Shown: positions 32,218 through 41,411 of the stretch, piece after piece
How positions within the stretch are numbered: position 1 is the first letter of the stretch
How the letters are laid out: each line of letters starts with the position of its first letter
Origin: Rivibacter subsaxonicus
Lineage (GTDB): Bacteria > Pseudomonadota > Gammaproteobacteria > Burkholderiales > Burkholderiaceae_C
Assembly: GCF_004217215.1 (NCBI RefSeq)
Contig: NZ_SHKP01000006.1
Location: forward strand, 62,001-126,000
Direction: 5' to 3'
Length of the DNA stretch: 64,000 nt
The notes under the pieces: generated by a model
What the model was told of the DNA's origin: nothing
What the model saw: only the letters and a program-made list of their open reading frames with translations
Database searches by the model: none
Made by a program: the position numbers and the translations under genes

Positions 32218-33573
32218 TCAGGGCGCCAGCAGTCGCGTCACCCGTTGCACGTCCTCGGGCTTGAGGGTGCCGGCCGCCTGGCGCAGGCGCAGATTGCCGA
32301 GGATCACGTTGTAGCGCGCCTGGGCCAGGTCGCGCTGGGTCGTGAAGAGCTGGGTCGAGGCGTTGAGCACGTCGAGGTTGACCCGCACGCCGACCTTGTA
32401 GCCGAGCTGGGTCGATTCGAGCGCCAGCTTGCTCGAGGCTTCGGCGGCCTCGAGCGCGCGCACCGAGGCCTCGCCCGACTGCACGCCGTAGAAGGCCTGG
32501 CGCGTGGCCTGGGTCACGGCGCGGCGCGCGGCCTCGAAGTCGTTGCGCGACTTGTCTTCCAGCGCCAGCGTTTCCTTGACGCGGTTCTGCACCGCGAAGC
32601 CGGCAAAGATCGGAATGTTGGCCTGCACCCCGATCGCGCCGTTGGTGAAGGTGCCCGGCACCGTGCTGGAGATGCCGCCGCCGGTGCTGAAGCCCGAGTT
32701 GTTCTGCTTGCCGTAGCTGCCGACCAGGCTCAGGGTCGGCAGGTGGCCGGCACGTGCCTTCTCGGTCTCGAGCTTGGCGATGTCGTAGGCCAGGCTGGCC
32801 CTGCGCACCGTCGGCGCGCCGTCCGTCTGTGCCACCCACGAATCGGCATTGGCCGGCTCGACGCCGGGCAGGCGCACCGGCGCCAGGAGCGGCTTGGGCG
32901 TGACATTGCTGCGGCCGACCAGCTGGTCTAGCGCGATGCGCTTGGTGAGCAGGTCGTTGTCGGCCGCGATCACCTGCGCGTTGGCGAGGTCGAAGCGGGC
33001 CTGGGCCTCGCGCGAGTCGGTGATGGTCGCGGTGCCGACCTCGAAGTTGCGCTTGGCCGAGGCCAACTGCTCGGCGATCTGGGTCTTGTTGGCGTTGGCC
33101 GTGGCCAGCGTGTCCTGCGCCGCCAGCACGTCGAAGTAGGCCTGCACGAGCCGCACGATCAGGTCCTGCTCGGCGGCGTCGAGGTCGGTCGCCGCGATCT
33201 CGTAGCCGCGCTCGGCCTGCTCGATCGTGACGCTGTTGGCGCGGTTGTAGAGCGGCTGGCTGGCCGAGAGCGTGGCCAGGCTCTGGTTGCTCTGGAAGTT
33301 GTCCTCGCGGCCGGGCGAATCCGACAGGGTGCGCTGGACGGCGCCGCTCAGGCCCACGCTCGGCCGCATCAGCGCCTTGACCTGGTCGCGTCGGTACTGT
33401 GCCGATTCGGCCTGGGCACGCGCCGCCAGATAGGTGGCATCGTAGGCACGAGCCGCGTCGTAGAGCTCCTGGATGCTCTGGGCCGAGACGCTGGCGGGCA
33501 GGGCGACCGTCAGCACGGAGGCGACGGCAAGGGCCTGGGCGAGCCGGCTCAGCGGCGAGGAACGCAGGGACAT
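32218..33573 (-). CDS. TolC-family outer membrane efflux protein
   Basis: The 451-residue protein has a signal peptide (LAQALAVASVLTVALPASVSA-Q) and two TolC repeats of long helices: SIQELYDAARAYDATYLAAR at the start and VRRASLAYDIAKLETEKARAG in the second half. It forms a trimeric outer-membrane channel. It is encoded downstream on the same strand as an RND pump, adaptor and TetR gene, with pcm between, so it is the likely exit duct for that pump. It is convergent with the oxidoreductase gene (7 bp apart). Confidence 0.9.
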   Translation of the reverse strand: MSLRSSPLSRLAQALAVASVLTVALPASVSAQSIQELYDAARAYDATYLAARAQAESAQYRRDQVKALMRPSVGLSGAVQRTLSDSPGREDNFQSNQSLATLSASQPLYNRANSVTIEQAERGYEIAATDLDAAEQDLIVRLVQAYFDVLAAQDTLATANANKTQIAEQLASAKRNFEVGTATITDSREAQARFDLANAQVIAADNDLLTKRIALDQLVGRSNVTPKPLLAPVRLPGVEPANADSWVAQTDGAPTVRRASLAYDIAKLETEKARAGHLPTLSLVGSYGKQNNSGFSTGGGISSTVPGTFTNGAIGVQANIPIFAGFAVQNRVKETLALEDKSRNDFEAARRAVTQATRQAFYGVQSGEASVRALEAAEASSKLALESTQLGYKVGVRVNLDVLNASTQLFTTQRDLAQARYNVILGNLRLRQAAGTLKPEDVQRVTRLLAP

Positions 33574-33811
33574 GGGGCTTCCTTCAGGCGATTGAATTTC
33601 TTGCAGGAGACAGGGACGAGCCGCGCGGGCATGGCAATGCATGCGCGTGCGCTTGCGTGGCAGGCCGGTTTGTAGCGGTGGCGATGCGAGGCGTCACGCT
33701 GCTTGCGACGACCCGCGCGCCCCGTGGTGCGAGCGGTAGAAACAGCGGGTTGAAGCGCGTGGGCATCGGGACGGGCTGGATCCGGGGCGGGTGGCAGGGC
33801 GAAGCCGACGC

Positions 33812-34465
33812 TCAGAAGCTGAACGTCGAGGGCTCGGCAAAGCCCTGCAAGCGCGCCGCGACCGTGTCGAACAGCACCGTCTTCTGCCAGGCCTCGGGGC
33901 CGCTGCGCGTGTAGCGCACCGCGCGCATCACCGGCTCGAAACCCTCGATCGCGACCAGCCGGCCGCCCGGCTTGAGCTGGGCGAGCAGCGCACGCGGCAC
34001 CTCGGCCACCGAGCCGGAAAGCAGGATCGCATCGAAGGGTGCCGCGTCCGCGGCCCCGGCGCTGCCGTCGGCGCAGCGCACCTCGACGTTGGCGATCGCG
34101 GCGCGGCGCAGGTTGGCGCCGGCGCTGGCGGCCAGCGCCGGGCGGATTTCCAGGCTCAGCACCTGCTGCGACCGGTGCGCCAGCAGCGCGGCCATGAAGC
34201 CGCTGCCGGTGCCGATCTCGAGTACGCGCTCGTGCTTGTGCAGGGCCAGTTCCTGCAGCAGGCGTGCCTCGACCTTGGGCGCCAGCATCTGCTGGCCCTC
34301 GGCCAGCGGCACCTCAAGATCCATGAAGGCCAGGGCCCGGTGCTCGGCCGGCACGAAATCCTCGCGTCGGACCACCGCCAGCAGCGACAGCACCGAGCCA
34401 TCGAGCACGTCCCAGGGACGGATCTGCTGCTCGATCATGTTGAAGCGGGCTTGTTCGACGTTCAT
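33812..34465 (-). CDS. Protein-L-isoaspartate O-methyltransferase
   Basis: The 217-residue protein is of the Pcm family, AdoMet-dependent repair of isoaspartyl residues. The AdoMet motif is VLEIGTGSGFMAALL; LEIRPALAASA and LKPGGRLVAIEG follow. The N-terminal NVEQARFNMIEQQIRPWDV is typical of the short betaproteobacterial form. Pcm-like genes next to tolC are common in this order, so the pairing is not odd. It is 64 bp from the RND gene start-to-stop boundary and shares strand with it. Confidence 0.85.
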   Translation of the reverse strand: MNVEQARFNMIEQQIRPWDVLDGSVLSLLAVVRREDFVPAEHRALAFMDLEVPLAEGQQMLAPKVEARLLQELALHKHERVLEIGTGSGFMAALLAHRSQQVLSLEIRPALAASAGANLRRAAIANVEVRCADGSAGAADAAPFDAILLSGSVAEVPRALLAQLKPGGRLVAIEGFEPVMRAVRYTRSGPEAWQKTVLFDTVAARLQGFAEPSTFSF

Positions 34466-34529
34466 GGTGTTCGGATGGCGGGCAAGGGCGGAAAGCGCCG
34501 AATTCTAGGGTCGCGTCGACACGACGAAC

Positions 34530-37500
34530 TCAGTCCCGGGTCGCCGGCTGCGGCTGCGCCGCCGAGCCGGGGCTCGCGGCTGCTGCCGGTGCCTTGAAGA
34601 ACCGGCGCTTCAACCAGCTGGCGAGGTCGTCGAGGTAGCAATAGATCACCGGCACCACCACCAGCGTCAGCAACGAGGAGGTGATCACGCCGCCGATCAC
34701 GGCCTGGCCCATCGGCGCGCGCTGCTCGGAGCCCTCGCTGAGCGCGAAGGCCAGCGGCACCATGCCGAAGACCATTGCCAGCGTCGTCATCAGGATCGGG
34801 CGCAGGCGCACGCGCGCGGCCAGCAGCAGCGCCGCCTCGCGCGTCATCGGCGGGCCATGGTGCTCGTCGCCGACGTCGCCGTGGCGAGCGCGGTTGGCGA
34901 AGTCGACCAGCAGGATCGCGTTCTTGGTGACCAGGCCCATCAGCATGACGACGCCGATGATCGAGAACATGTTGAGCGTGGAGCCGAACATGATCAGCGT
35001 CAGCACCACGCCGATCAGCGTCAGCGGCAGCGAGCTCATCAGCGCGATGGGCTGCAGGAAGCTCTGGAACTGCGAGGCCAGGATCATGTAGATGAAGATG
35101 ATCGCCAGCGCCAGCGCCGAGAGCGCGTAGCCGAAGCTCTCGGCCATGTCCTTGGTCGAGCCGCCGAAGGTGGTGCTGACGGTCGGCGGCAGCTTGGCCG
35201 CGGCGATGGCCTTGCGGATGTCGGCCGCCACCTCGCCCTGGGCCCGGCCCGAGACGTTGGCGGTGAGCTCGACCTCGCGGTTGAGGTCGCGCCGGTTGAT
35301 CTGCGTGGGGCCGTAGCCCGGGGTCACGGTCGCGACCTGGTTGAAGCGCACGATGCGGGCCGTGCCGTCGGTGTTGGTGCCGGCGACCAGCCCGATGTTC
35401 TCGATGTCCTTGGCGCTCTGGCGGTACTCGGGCGCCAGCAGCACGTTGACGTCGTAGCTCTGGTCGTCGGGAGCGCGCCAGGTGCCCACCGTCTGGCCGG
35501 CCACCAGGCCGCGCAGCACGCTGGTCAGGCTGCCGACCGACAGGCCGAGGTCGGCCGCGGCGTCGCGCTTGACCGTGATGTCGATGGTCGGCTTGTTGGC
35601 CTTCATGCTCGAGTCGAGGTCGACCAGGCCCGGGATCGTGCGCAGCTTCTGCGAGAGTTGCTCGCTGACCCGCTGCAACTCGTCGAGGTCCTCGCCCTGC
35701 ACCGACAGCGAGATCGGCTTGGCGCCGCCGACCGAGTCGAGCAGGCCGACATGGGTGACGGTGATGCCGGGGATCGCGGCCAGGCGCTCGCGCATCGGCA
35801 CGCTCATCTGGTCGACGCTGCGCTTGCGCTCGCGGCGGTCGACCAGTCGCACCAGCACGTTGGCGTAGTTGCGGCCCTGGGCCTGGCCGGTGTTGATGGT
35901 GGTCAGCGTGTAGCGCACCTCGGGAAACTCGCGCAGCACGGACTCGACCTGGTGCGCCTTGGCCTCGGTCACCTCGATCGACGAGCCGGGCGGCGTGTAG
36001 AAGCTGACGGTGGTCTCCGAGAAGTCGGCCTTGGGCACGAACTCGGTGCCCATCAGCGGCACCAGCGCGAAGGCGCCGACCAGCGAGGCCAGGGCGATAC
36101 CCAGCGTCGCTGGCTTGTGGCGCAGCGACCAGCCGAGCACGCGCTGGTAGGCCTCGGTCAGCGAGTGCGACCAGCGGTCGACCTGGTGCGTGACGCGGCC
36201 GAGGGTCTTGTCGTAGAGCGTGACCGGCACGAAGGGCTTGCCCTCGCGCGCCTCGATCTCGCGGTCGATCGCCGGGTCATGCCAGATGCTGCTGAGCATC
36301 GGGTCGAGCGTGAAGCTGACGAACATCGAGATCAGCACCGCGGCGACGATCGTGATGCCGAACTCGTGGAAGAACTTGCCGATGATCCCGCCCATGAAGC
36401 CGATCGGCAGGAACACCGCGACGATCGACAGCGTGGTGGCCAGCACCGCCAGCCCGATCTCGTTGGTGCCGGCGAGCGCGGCGTCGTGCGCGCTCTTGCC
36501 CATCTGCACATGGCGCACGATGTTCTCGCGCACGACGATCGCGTCGTCGATCAGCAGGCCCACGCACAGGCTCAGCGCCATCAGCGTGATCATGTTGATC
36601 GTGAAGCCGAACATGTTCATGAACAGGAAGGTGCCGATCAGCGCGATCGGCAGCGCCAGCCCGGTGATCACCGTCGAGCGCCAGGAGTTCAGGAACAGGA
36701 ACACGATCGCGATCGTCAGCAGCGCGCCCTCGAACAGCGTGCGCTGGACGTTCTTGACGCCGACGCGGATCTGGCGCGAGTTGTCGCGCACCACGTCGAG
36801 CGCCATGCCGGAGGGCAGGTCCGCGCGGATCTGGTCGGCCACCTTGTTGAGGCCGTCGACCACGTTGATGGTGTTCTCGCCCTGCGCCTTGAGCACGTCG
36901 AGCGCGAGCGTGCGGGTGCCGTTGTAGAGCGCCAGGCTGTCGAGTTCCTGCGGGCCGTCGACCACGTCGGCCACCTGCCACAGCCGCACAGGCTGGTTGT
37001 TGCGTTTGGCGACGGTGATGTACTTGAGCTCCTCTGGCCGCTCGACGCGGGCGTCGATCTGCACCACGCGCTCGCTGTCCTTGGTGCGCAGGGTGCCGGC
37101 CGGCAGCTCGACGTTCTCGGTGCGCAGCGCGCTGACCACCTGGTCGACGCCGATGCCGTAGGACTCGAGCGCCGAGGGCTTGAGGTAGATGTTGACCTGG
37201 CGTCGTACCGGGCCGACCAGCGTCACCGAGCCGACGCCGCGCACGTTCTCGAGCTTCTTCCTGAGCACCTGGTCGGCGTAGGTCGTGAGCTGCTGCGGAT
37301 CGCGGCTGCCGTCGGGCGAGGTCAGCGCCAGGCTGTAGATCGGGCGCGATGCCGGATCGAAGCGCAGCACGCGCGGCTCCTTGACCTCGTCGCGCAGCGT
37401 CGGGCGCACCGCGCTGAGCTTCTCGCGCACGTCGTCGGCGGCGCGGCGGCCGTCGATGTCGAGGTTGAACTGGATGATGACGACCGAGGTGCCCTCGTAG

Positions 37501-37751
37501 GAGCGCGAGCTCAGCACGTTGATGCCGGCGATCGAGTTGACCGCTTCCTCGACCTTCTTGGTCACCTCGCTCTCGACGATCTTGGGCGAGGCGCCGGGAT
37601 AGTCGATCTGCACCACGACCACCGGAAACTCGACGTCCGGGAACTGGTCGACGTTGAGCCGCTGGTAGGAAAACAGGCCGAGCACCACCAGGGCCAGCAT
37701 GACCATCACCGCCATCACCGGATTGGCGATCGAGACGCGGGTGAACCACAT
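34530..37751 (-). CDS. RND efflux pump inner-membrane transporter (AcrB/MdtBC type)
   Basis: The 1073-residue protein is a HAE-1-type RND pump with 12 helices and two large periplasmic loops. The N-terminus WFTRVSIANPVMAVMVMLAL, FPDVEFPVVVVQIDYPGAS, and the proton-relay segment CVGLLIDDAIVVRENIVRH with its paired aspartates are all visible. It exports drugs or other amphiphiles using the proton gradient together with the adaptor encoded 23 bp upstream and an outer-membrane channel (probably the TolC encoded downstream). Substrate range is unknown. Confidence 0.95.
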   Translation of the reverse strand: MWFTRVSIANPVMAVMVMLALVVLGLFSYQRLNVDQFPDVEFPVVVVQIDYPGASPKIVESEVTKKVEEAVNSIAGINVLSSRSYEGTSVVIIQFNLDIDGRRAADDVREKLSAVRPTLRDEVKEPRVLRFDPASRPIYSLALTSPDGSRDPQQLTTYADQVLRKKLENVRGVGSVTLVGPVRRQVNIYLKPSALESYGIGVDQVVSALRTENVELPAGTLRTKDSERVVQIDARVERPEELKYITVAKRNNQPVRLWQVADVVDGPQELDSLALYNGTRTLALDVLKAQGENTINVVDGLNKVADQIRADLPSGMALDVVRDNSRQIRVGVKNVQRTLFEGALLTIAIVFLFLNSWRSTVITGLALPIALIGTFLFMNMFGFTINMITLMALSLCVGLLIDDAIVVRENIVRHVQMGKSAHDAALAGTNEIGLAVLATTLSIVAVFLPIGFMGGIIGKFFHEFGITIVAAVLISMFVSFTLDPMLSSIWHDPAIDREIEAREGKPFVPVTLYDKTLGRVTHQVDRWSHSLTEAYQRVLGWSLRHKPATLGIALASLVGAFALVPLMGTEFVPKADFSETTVSFYTPPGSSIEVTEAKAHQVESVLREFPEVRYTLTTINTGQAQGRNYANVLVRLVDRRERKRSVDQMSVPMRERLAAIPGITVTHVGLLDSVGGAKPISLSVQGEDLDELQRVSEQLSQKLRTIPGLVDLDSSMKANKPTIDITVKRDAAADLGLSVGSLTSVLRGLVAGQTVGTWRAPDDQSYDVNVLLAPEYRQSAKDIENIGLVAGTNTDGTARIVRFNQVATVTPGYGPTQINRRDLNREVELTANVSGRAQGEVAADIRKAIAAAKLPPTVSTTFGGSTKDMAESFGYALSALALAIIFIYMILASQFQSFLQPIALMSSLPLTLIGVVLTLIMFGSTLNMFSIIGVVMLMGLVTKNAILLVDFANRARHGDVGDEHHGPPMTREAALLLAARVRLRPILMTTLAMVFGMVPLAFALSEGSEQRAPMGQAVIGGVITSSLLTLVVVPVIYCYLDDLASWLKRRFFKAPAAAASPGSAAQPQPATRD

Positions 37752-37774
37752 GGTCGGGCGCTCTCGCTACAGGT

Positions 37775-38977
37775 TCAGCGCGCGGCCGAGGCCGCGGCCG
37801 CGCTCGCCAGCGCCGGTGCCGTGGCGGGCAGCTCGATGTCGGTGCCGAGCCGGACCGAGGTGCCGTCGCGCACCGAGCCGACCGCGCCCGTCAGCAGCAG
37901 CATCGGCGCGGCGTCCGCTCCGCCCAGGTTGCGCAGCTCGAGCATCGGTACGCCATCGGCGTAGCCGCGCATGCCGGTCTCGACGTTCTTCTGGCGCACG
38001 TTGTCGGCCAGCACCTGCATTACGTAGGGCGGGTTCTGGTCGAGCCGCACCGCGCTCTCGGGCGCGGCAAAGACCTTGGCGCGCTCGAGCTCGATGCGGC
38101 CGGTGGCAAACAGCCCCTGGCGCAGCGCCGGGTGCGGATCGACCTCGAGGTAGACCGTGATCGCGCGCGAGCCGGCCTGCGCGGCCGGGTTGATGCGCGC
38201 CACGCGCGCCTTGACGTCGCCGTCGATGCCGTCGACCCGCAGCCGGGCCGGCGCGCCGACCTTCAGCTGCGCGGCCGCGTCGGGTGCCACCGCGGCCTCG
38301 AGCTCGATGCGCGCGAGGTCGACGATCTCGACGATGCGTGCATCGATGCCGACCCGCTCGCCGGGCTGCACCGCACGCACCGAGACGATGCCGTCGATCG
38401 GCGCGCGCAGCTCGGCATCGGCCACCGCCTTGCGCGCCAGCTCGGCGGCGGCGTTCGAGGCCTGCAGCGTGGCGCGGGCCGCGGCGGCGTTGCTGACCGA
38501 GGTGTCGACCGCGTTCTTAGAGATGAAGCCCTGGTCGACCAGCGCGCGGTTGTTCTCGAGCGCGCGCTCGGCGATGTCGAGCTGGGCCCGGCTGGCCGCG
38601 GCCTGCTCCTGCGCCTGGCGCAGCTTCCACTGGTACTCGGTGGCGTCGATCTGGCCGAGCAACTGGCCGGCGCGCACGCGATCACCCTCGCGCACCGTGA
38701 GGCTTTTGACCTCGCCGGCGACCCTGGCCTTGACCACGGCGCTGTTGACCGCCTTGAGCGCGCCCGAAACCTCGAGCGAGCGCTCGAGCTCGCGCATCCT
38801 GGCCTGCACCACGTCGGCGCTACCGAGCTGGAGCGCGGCCGCCGGCGCCGTTGCCGCCTGCGCGCTCGGCATCTGGGCGCGACGCGCGATCAGCGAACGT
38901 GCCAGCAGCAGCACGACGACGGCGACGACCAGACCGACGACCAGCCAGGGCTTCCAGCGGCGCACGGTGCTGCTCAT
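37775..38977 (-). CDS. RND periplasmic adaptor (membrane fusion) protein
   Basis: The 400-residue adaptor has an N-terminal membrane anchor (WLVVGLVVAVVVLLLARSLI), a lipoyl half (VVKARVAGEVKSLTVREGDR), a coiled-coil hairpin (QAQEQAAASRAQLDIAERAL) and a second lipoyl half (AELRAPIDGIVSVRAVQPGE). The ATG at 38977 overlaps the TetR stop in ATGA. It links the inner-membrane pump to the outer channel. The frame is open upstream through the TetR gene but without homology. Confidence 0.93.
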   Translation of the reverse strand: MSSTVRRWKPWLVVGLVVAVVVLLLARSLIARRAQMPSAQAATAPAAALQLGSADVVQARMRELERSLEVSGALKAVNSAVVKARVAGEVKSLTVREGDRVRAGQLLGQIDATEYQWKLRQAQEQAAASRAQLDIAERALENNRALVDQGFISKNAVDTSVSNAAAARATLQASNAAAELARKAVADAELRAPIDGIVSVRAVQPGERVGIDARIVEIVDLARIELEAAVAPDAAAQLKVGAPARLRVDGIDGDVKARVARINPAAQAGSRAITVYLEVDPHPALRQGLFATGRIELERAKVFAAPESAVRLDQNPPYVMQVLADNVRQKNVETGMRGYADGVPMLELRNLGGADAAPMLLLTGAVGSVRDGTSVRLGTDIELPATAPALASAAAASAAR

Positions 38978-39654
38978 CGGCGCCCCTTCGTCGCCGGTGC
39001 CAGCGCGATGCCCTGCAGCACGATGTCGACCTGGGTGTCGATCAGGCGCGTCGGGTCGACGCCGAGTTCGACGCCCTCGCAGGCGCCAAAGGAATGCTTG
39101 TGCATGACGATGAAGAGCATGGGAGCCATCAGCAGCTGGACGACCTGGGGGATGGGCAGCGGCCTGAATTCGCCGCGCTCGATGCCGCGCTGCAGGACCG
39201 AGCCGAGCAGCGCGTGCATCGGCTCGATGACCTCGGCGGCGAAGAAGCGGCCGATGTCGGGAAAATTGCGCACCTCGCTCATCATCAGCTTGCAGATGCC
39301 CGAGGCCGGCGTCTCGCCGAAGCGACGCCACCATTCGTGCAGCACGAGCTGCAGCAGTTCGGCGGCGCTGCCCTCGTGGGCGGCGACGATGCCGACGCCC
39401 TCGGCGATCTCGTGCGAGATGTTGCGCAGGATCACCGCCTTGAGCAGGTCTTCCTTGCTCGGGTAGTACAGATACAGCGTGCCCTTGGAGACGCCGGCGC
39501 GCGCCGCCACCTCCTCGGCGCGGGTCGCGGCGAAGCCCTTCTCGACGAAGAGTTCGAGCGCCGCGTCGAGCAACTCCTGCGGCCGCGCCTCCTTGCGGCG
39601 CTGGCGGGCAGGCACGGTGTCTCGGACGTTCTCGGGGGCTTGGGGCGGAACCAT
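38974..39654 (-). CDS. TetR-family repressor of the RND operon
   Basis: The 226-residue regulator has a TetR helix-turn-helix (LLDAALELFVEKGFAATRAE with AGVSKGTLYLYYPSKEDLL) and a variable ligand-binding C-terminus. It heads the RND operon and presumably represses it until a substrate binds. The start ATG at 39654 lies only 3 bp from a 24-bp palindrome and lacks a ribosome binding site, so the transcript may be leaderless or the true start may be the GTG 13 codons later. Confidence 0.9.
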   Translation of the reverse strand: MVPPQAPENVRDTVPARQRRKEARPQELLDAALELFVEKGFAATRAEEVAARAGVSKGTLYLYYPSKEDLLKAVILRNISHEIAEGVGIVAAHEGSAAELLQLVLHEWWRRFGETPASGICKLMMSEVRNFPDIGRFFAAEVIEPMHALLGSVLQRGIERGEFRPLPIPQVVQLLMAPMLFIVMHKHSFGACEGVELGVDPTRLIDTQVDIVLQGIALAPATKGRR

Positions 39655-39657
39655 TTG

Positions 39658-39681
39658 ATTACTGACTGATCAGTCAGTAAT
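39658..39681. promoter_or_regulatory. 24-bp perfect palindrome, TetR operator
   Basis: ATTACTGACTGA and its exact reverse complement abut with no spacer, making a 24-bp palindrome between the divergent TetR and MacA-like genes. The ACTGACT core resembles known TetR-family operators in proteobacteria. Its position next to the tetR start implies autoregulation; it could also influence the adaptor gene on the other strand (start at 39807). Confidence 0.8.
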
Positions 39682-39806
39682 GTACCGGTCCACCCGCGAG
39701 GGGTCAAACCACCGAGGGTTGCCGGAGTGCAAAGAAGCTTGAAGCTGGCCAGGCGCGCCATGCCCCCTGCCTAGAATCGCGCCGCACTCATGAACGCCTA
39801 CACCTG

Positions 39807-41411
39807 ATGACGAAGAAGACTTGGATCGCGGCCGCCGCGGTGGCGCTGGCCGTGGCCGGCGCCGGAGCCTGGTGGTTCCTGCGACCCGCCGACGAGGCAC
39901 AGAAGCTCAAGCTCGGCAAGGTCGAGCAGGGCCCGTTGCAGGCGGTGGTGGCGGCCGCCGGCACCGTCAAGCCGGTGGTGCAGGTCAGCGTCGGCACCCA
40001 GGTCTCGGGCCAGATCCGCGAGCTTGCGGTCGACTTCAACAGCGAGGTCAAGCGCGGTCAGATCATCGCGCGCATCGACCCGCAGAGTTTCGAGTCCAAG
40101 GTGAGTCAGGCCACCGCCGACGTCGATGCGGCGCGCGCCACCGCGCTCACCGCCGAGGCCAACGTCAACGCGGCGCTGGCCACGGCCGGCAAGGCCCAGC
40201 TCGATGCCGAGAACGCCAAGCGCGACCTGGCCCGCAAGCAGGACCTGTTCGGCCAGAACTTCATCTCGATCGCCGAGGTCGACACCGCGCGCAACACCGC
40301 CGCCACGCTGGCCCAGTCGCTCAAGGTCACGCAGGCCCAGATCGACGTCGCGAAGGCGCAGGCACGCAACGCGGCGGCCACCATCGCGCAGCGCCAGGCG
40401 GTGCTCAACCAGGCCAAGATCGATCTCGACCGCACCGTGATCCGCTCGCCGGTCGATGGCGTCGTCATCAAGCGCAGCGTCGACATCGGCCAGACCGTGG
40501 CCGCCAGCCTGCAGGCGCCCGAGCTCTACATCATTGCCGAGAACCTGGCCGACATGCAGGTCGAGGTCTCGATCGACGAGGCCGACATCGGCCGCATCCG
40601 GCCCGGCCAGGCGGCCAGCTTCACGGTCGACGCCTTTCCCGGCCGCACCTACGAGGGCAAGGTCTCGCAGGTGCGCAAGTCGGCGACGATCGCCTCCAAC
40701 GTCGTGACCTACACGGTGGTGGTGGCCTTCGCCAACACGACCAGCCAGTTGCTGCCCGGCATGACCGCCAATGCACGCATCGTCACCGACAAGCGCGACA
40801 ACGCGCTCAAGGTGCCCAACGCGGCGCTGCGGGTGCGCATCGCCGGCGTCGCCGAGCCGGGCGCGCCTGCGGCTTCGCCCGCGCCCGCTGCCGCGCCGGC
40901 ACCGGGCTCGGCACCGGGTGGCGGCGGCGCCGACCGCATGCGCGCCTTCCGCGAGGCACTCGCGGTGCAGGCCGGCTTCACGCCCGAGCAACTGATCAAG
41001 GTCGACGAGATCCAGACCAGCCTGCGGCCCAAGTACGCCGCGCTGCGCGAACTGCCCGAGGACCAGCGCGCCAGGGCGGGCGAGGCGCTGCGCGCCGAGA
41101 TGCGCGCGCGCGTCGCCGAACTCGCGACGCCCGCGCAGAAGCCGAAGTTCGAGCAGGCGATGGCCGAGCTCGGCGGGCGCGCCGGCACCAGCTCGCGCGG
41201 CCGCGTCTACGTGCCCGGCGACGACGGCAAGCCGCGCGCACTCGGGCTGCGCCTGGGCATCAGCGACGGCAGCATGACCGAGGTGCTGGGCGTGCTCGGC
41301 GGCGAACTGGCGGTCGGCGATGCGGTGCTGCTGCAGGCGCCGGGCGCGGGCGGTGCGAGCGGTGCGCGTCCGGGCGGCGCCACCACGGGCGGCCCGCGGC
41401 CGCCGTTCTGA
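39807..41411 (+). CDS. MacA-like periplasmic adaptor with extra helical insert
   Basis: The 534-residue adaptor has an N-terminal anchor (WIAAAAVALAVAGAGAWWFL), lipoyl halves (VSVGTQVSGQIRELAVDFNS and VIRSPVDGVVIKRSVDIG), a coiled-coil hairpin and beta-barrel domains. It is about 140 residues longer than usual MacA: after an Ala/Pro linker (residues ~350-370), residues ~375-455 form a charged helical segment containing FTPEQLIKVDEIQTSLRPKY, reminiscent of Spy/CpxP LTXXQ repeats. It stands first in an export operon with the ATPase and permease that follow (1-bp overlap with the ATPase gene). Confidence 0.9.
   Translation: MTKKTWIAAAAVALAVAGAGAWWFLRPADEAQKLKLGKVEQGPLQAVVAAAGTVKPVVQVSVGTQVSGQIRELAVDFNSEVKRGQIIARIDPQSFESKVSQATADVDAARATALTAEANVNAALATAGKAQLDAENAKRDLARKQDLFGQNFISIAEVDTARNTAATLAQSLKVTQAQIDVAKAQARNAAATIAQRQAVLNQAKIDLDRTVIRSPVDGVVIKRSVDIGQTVAASLQAPELYIIAENLADMQVEVSIDEADIGRIRPGQAASFTVDAFPGRTYEGKVSQVRKSATIASNVVTYTVVVAFANTTSQLLPGMTANARIVTDKRDNALKVPNAALRVRIAGVAEPGAPAASPAPAAAPAPGSAPGGGGADRMRAFREALAVQAGFTPEQLIKVDEIQTSLRPKYAALRELPEDQRARAGEALRAEMRARVAELATPAQKPKFEQAMAELGGRAGTSSRGRVYVPGDDGKPRALGLRLGISDGSMTEVLGVLGGELAVGDAVLLQAPGAGGASGARPGGATTGGPRPPF

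Noticed and set aside
34857-37964. Long plus-strand ORF of 1035 codons opposite the RND pump gene
   Set aside because: His/Arg/Asp-rich shadow of a high-GC gene; the minus strand encodes a full, motif-perfect RND transporter.
39821-41410. Upstream open-frame extension of the MacB-like ATPase
   Set aside because: It overlaps the whole adaptor gene in another frame with no homology; the ATG at 41411 is the natural coupled start.
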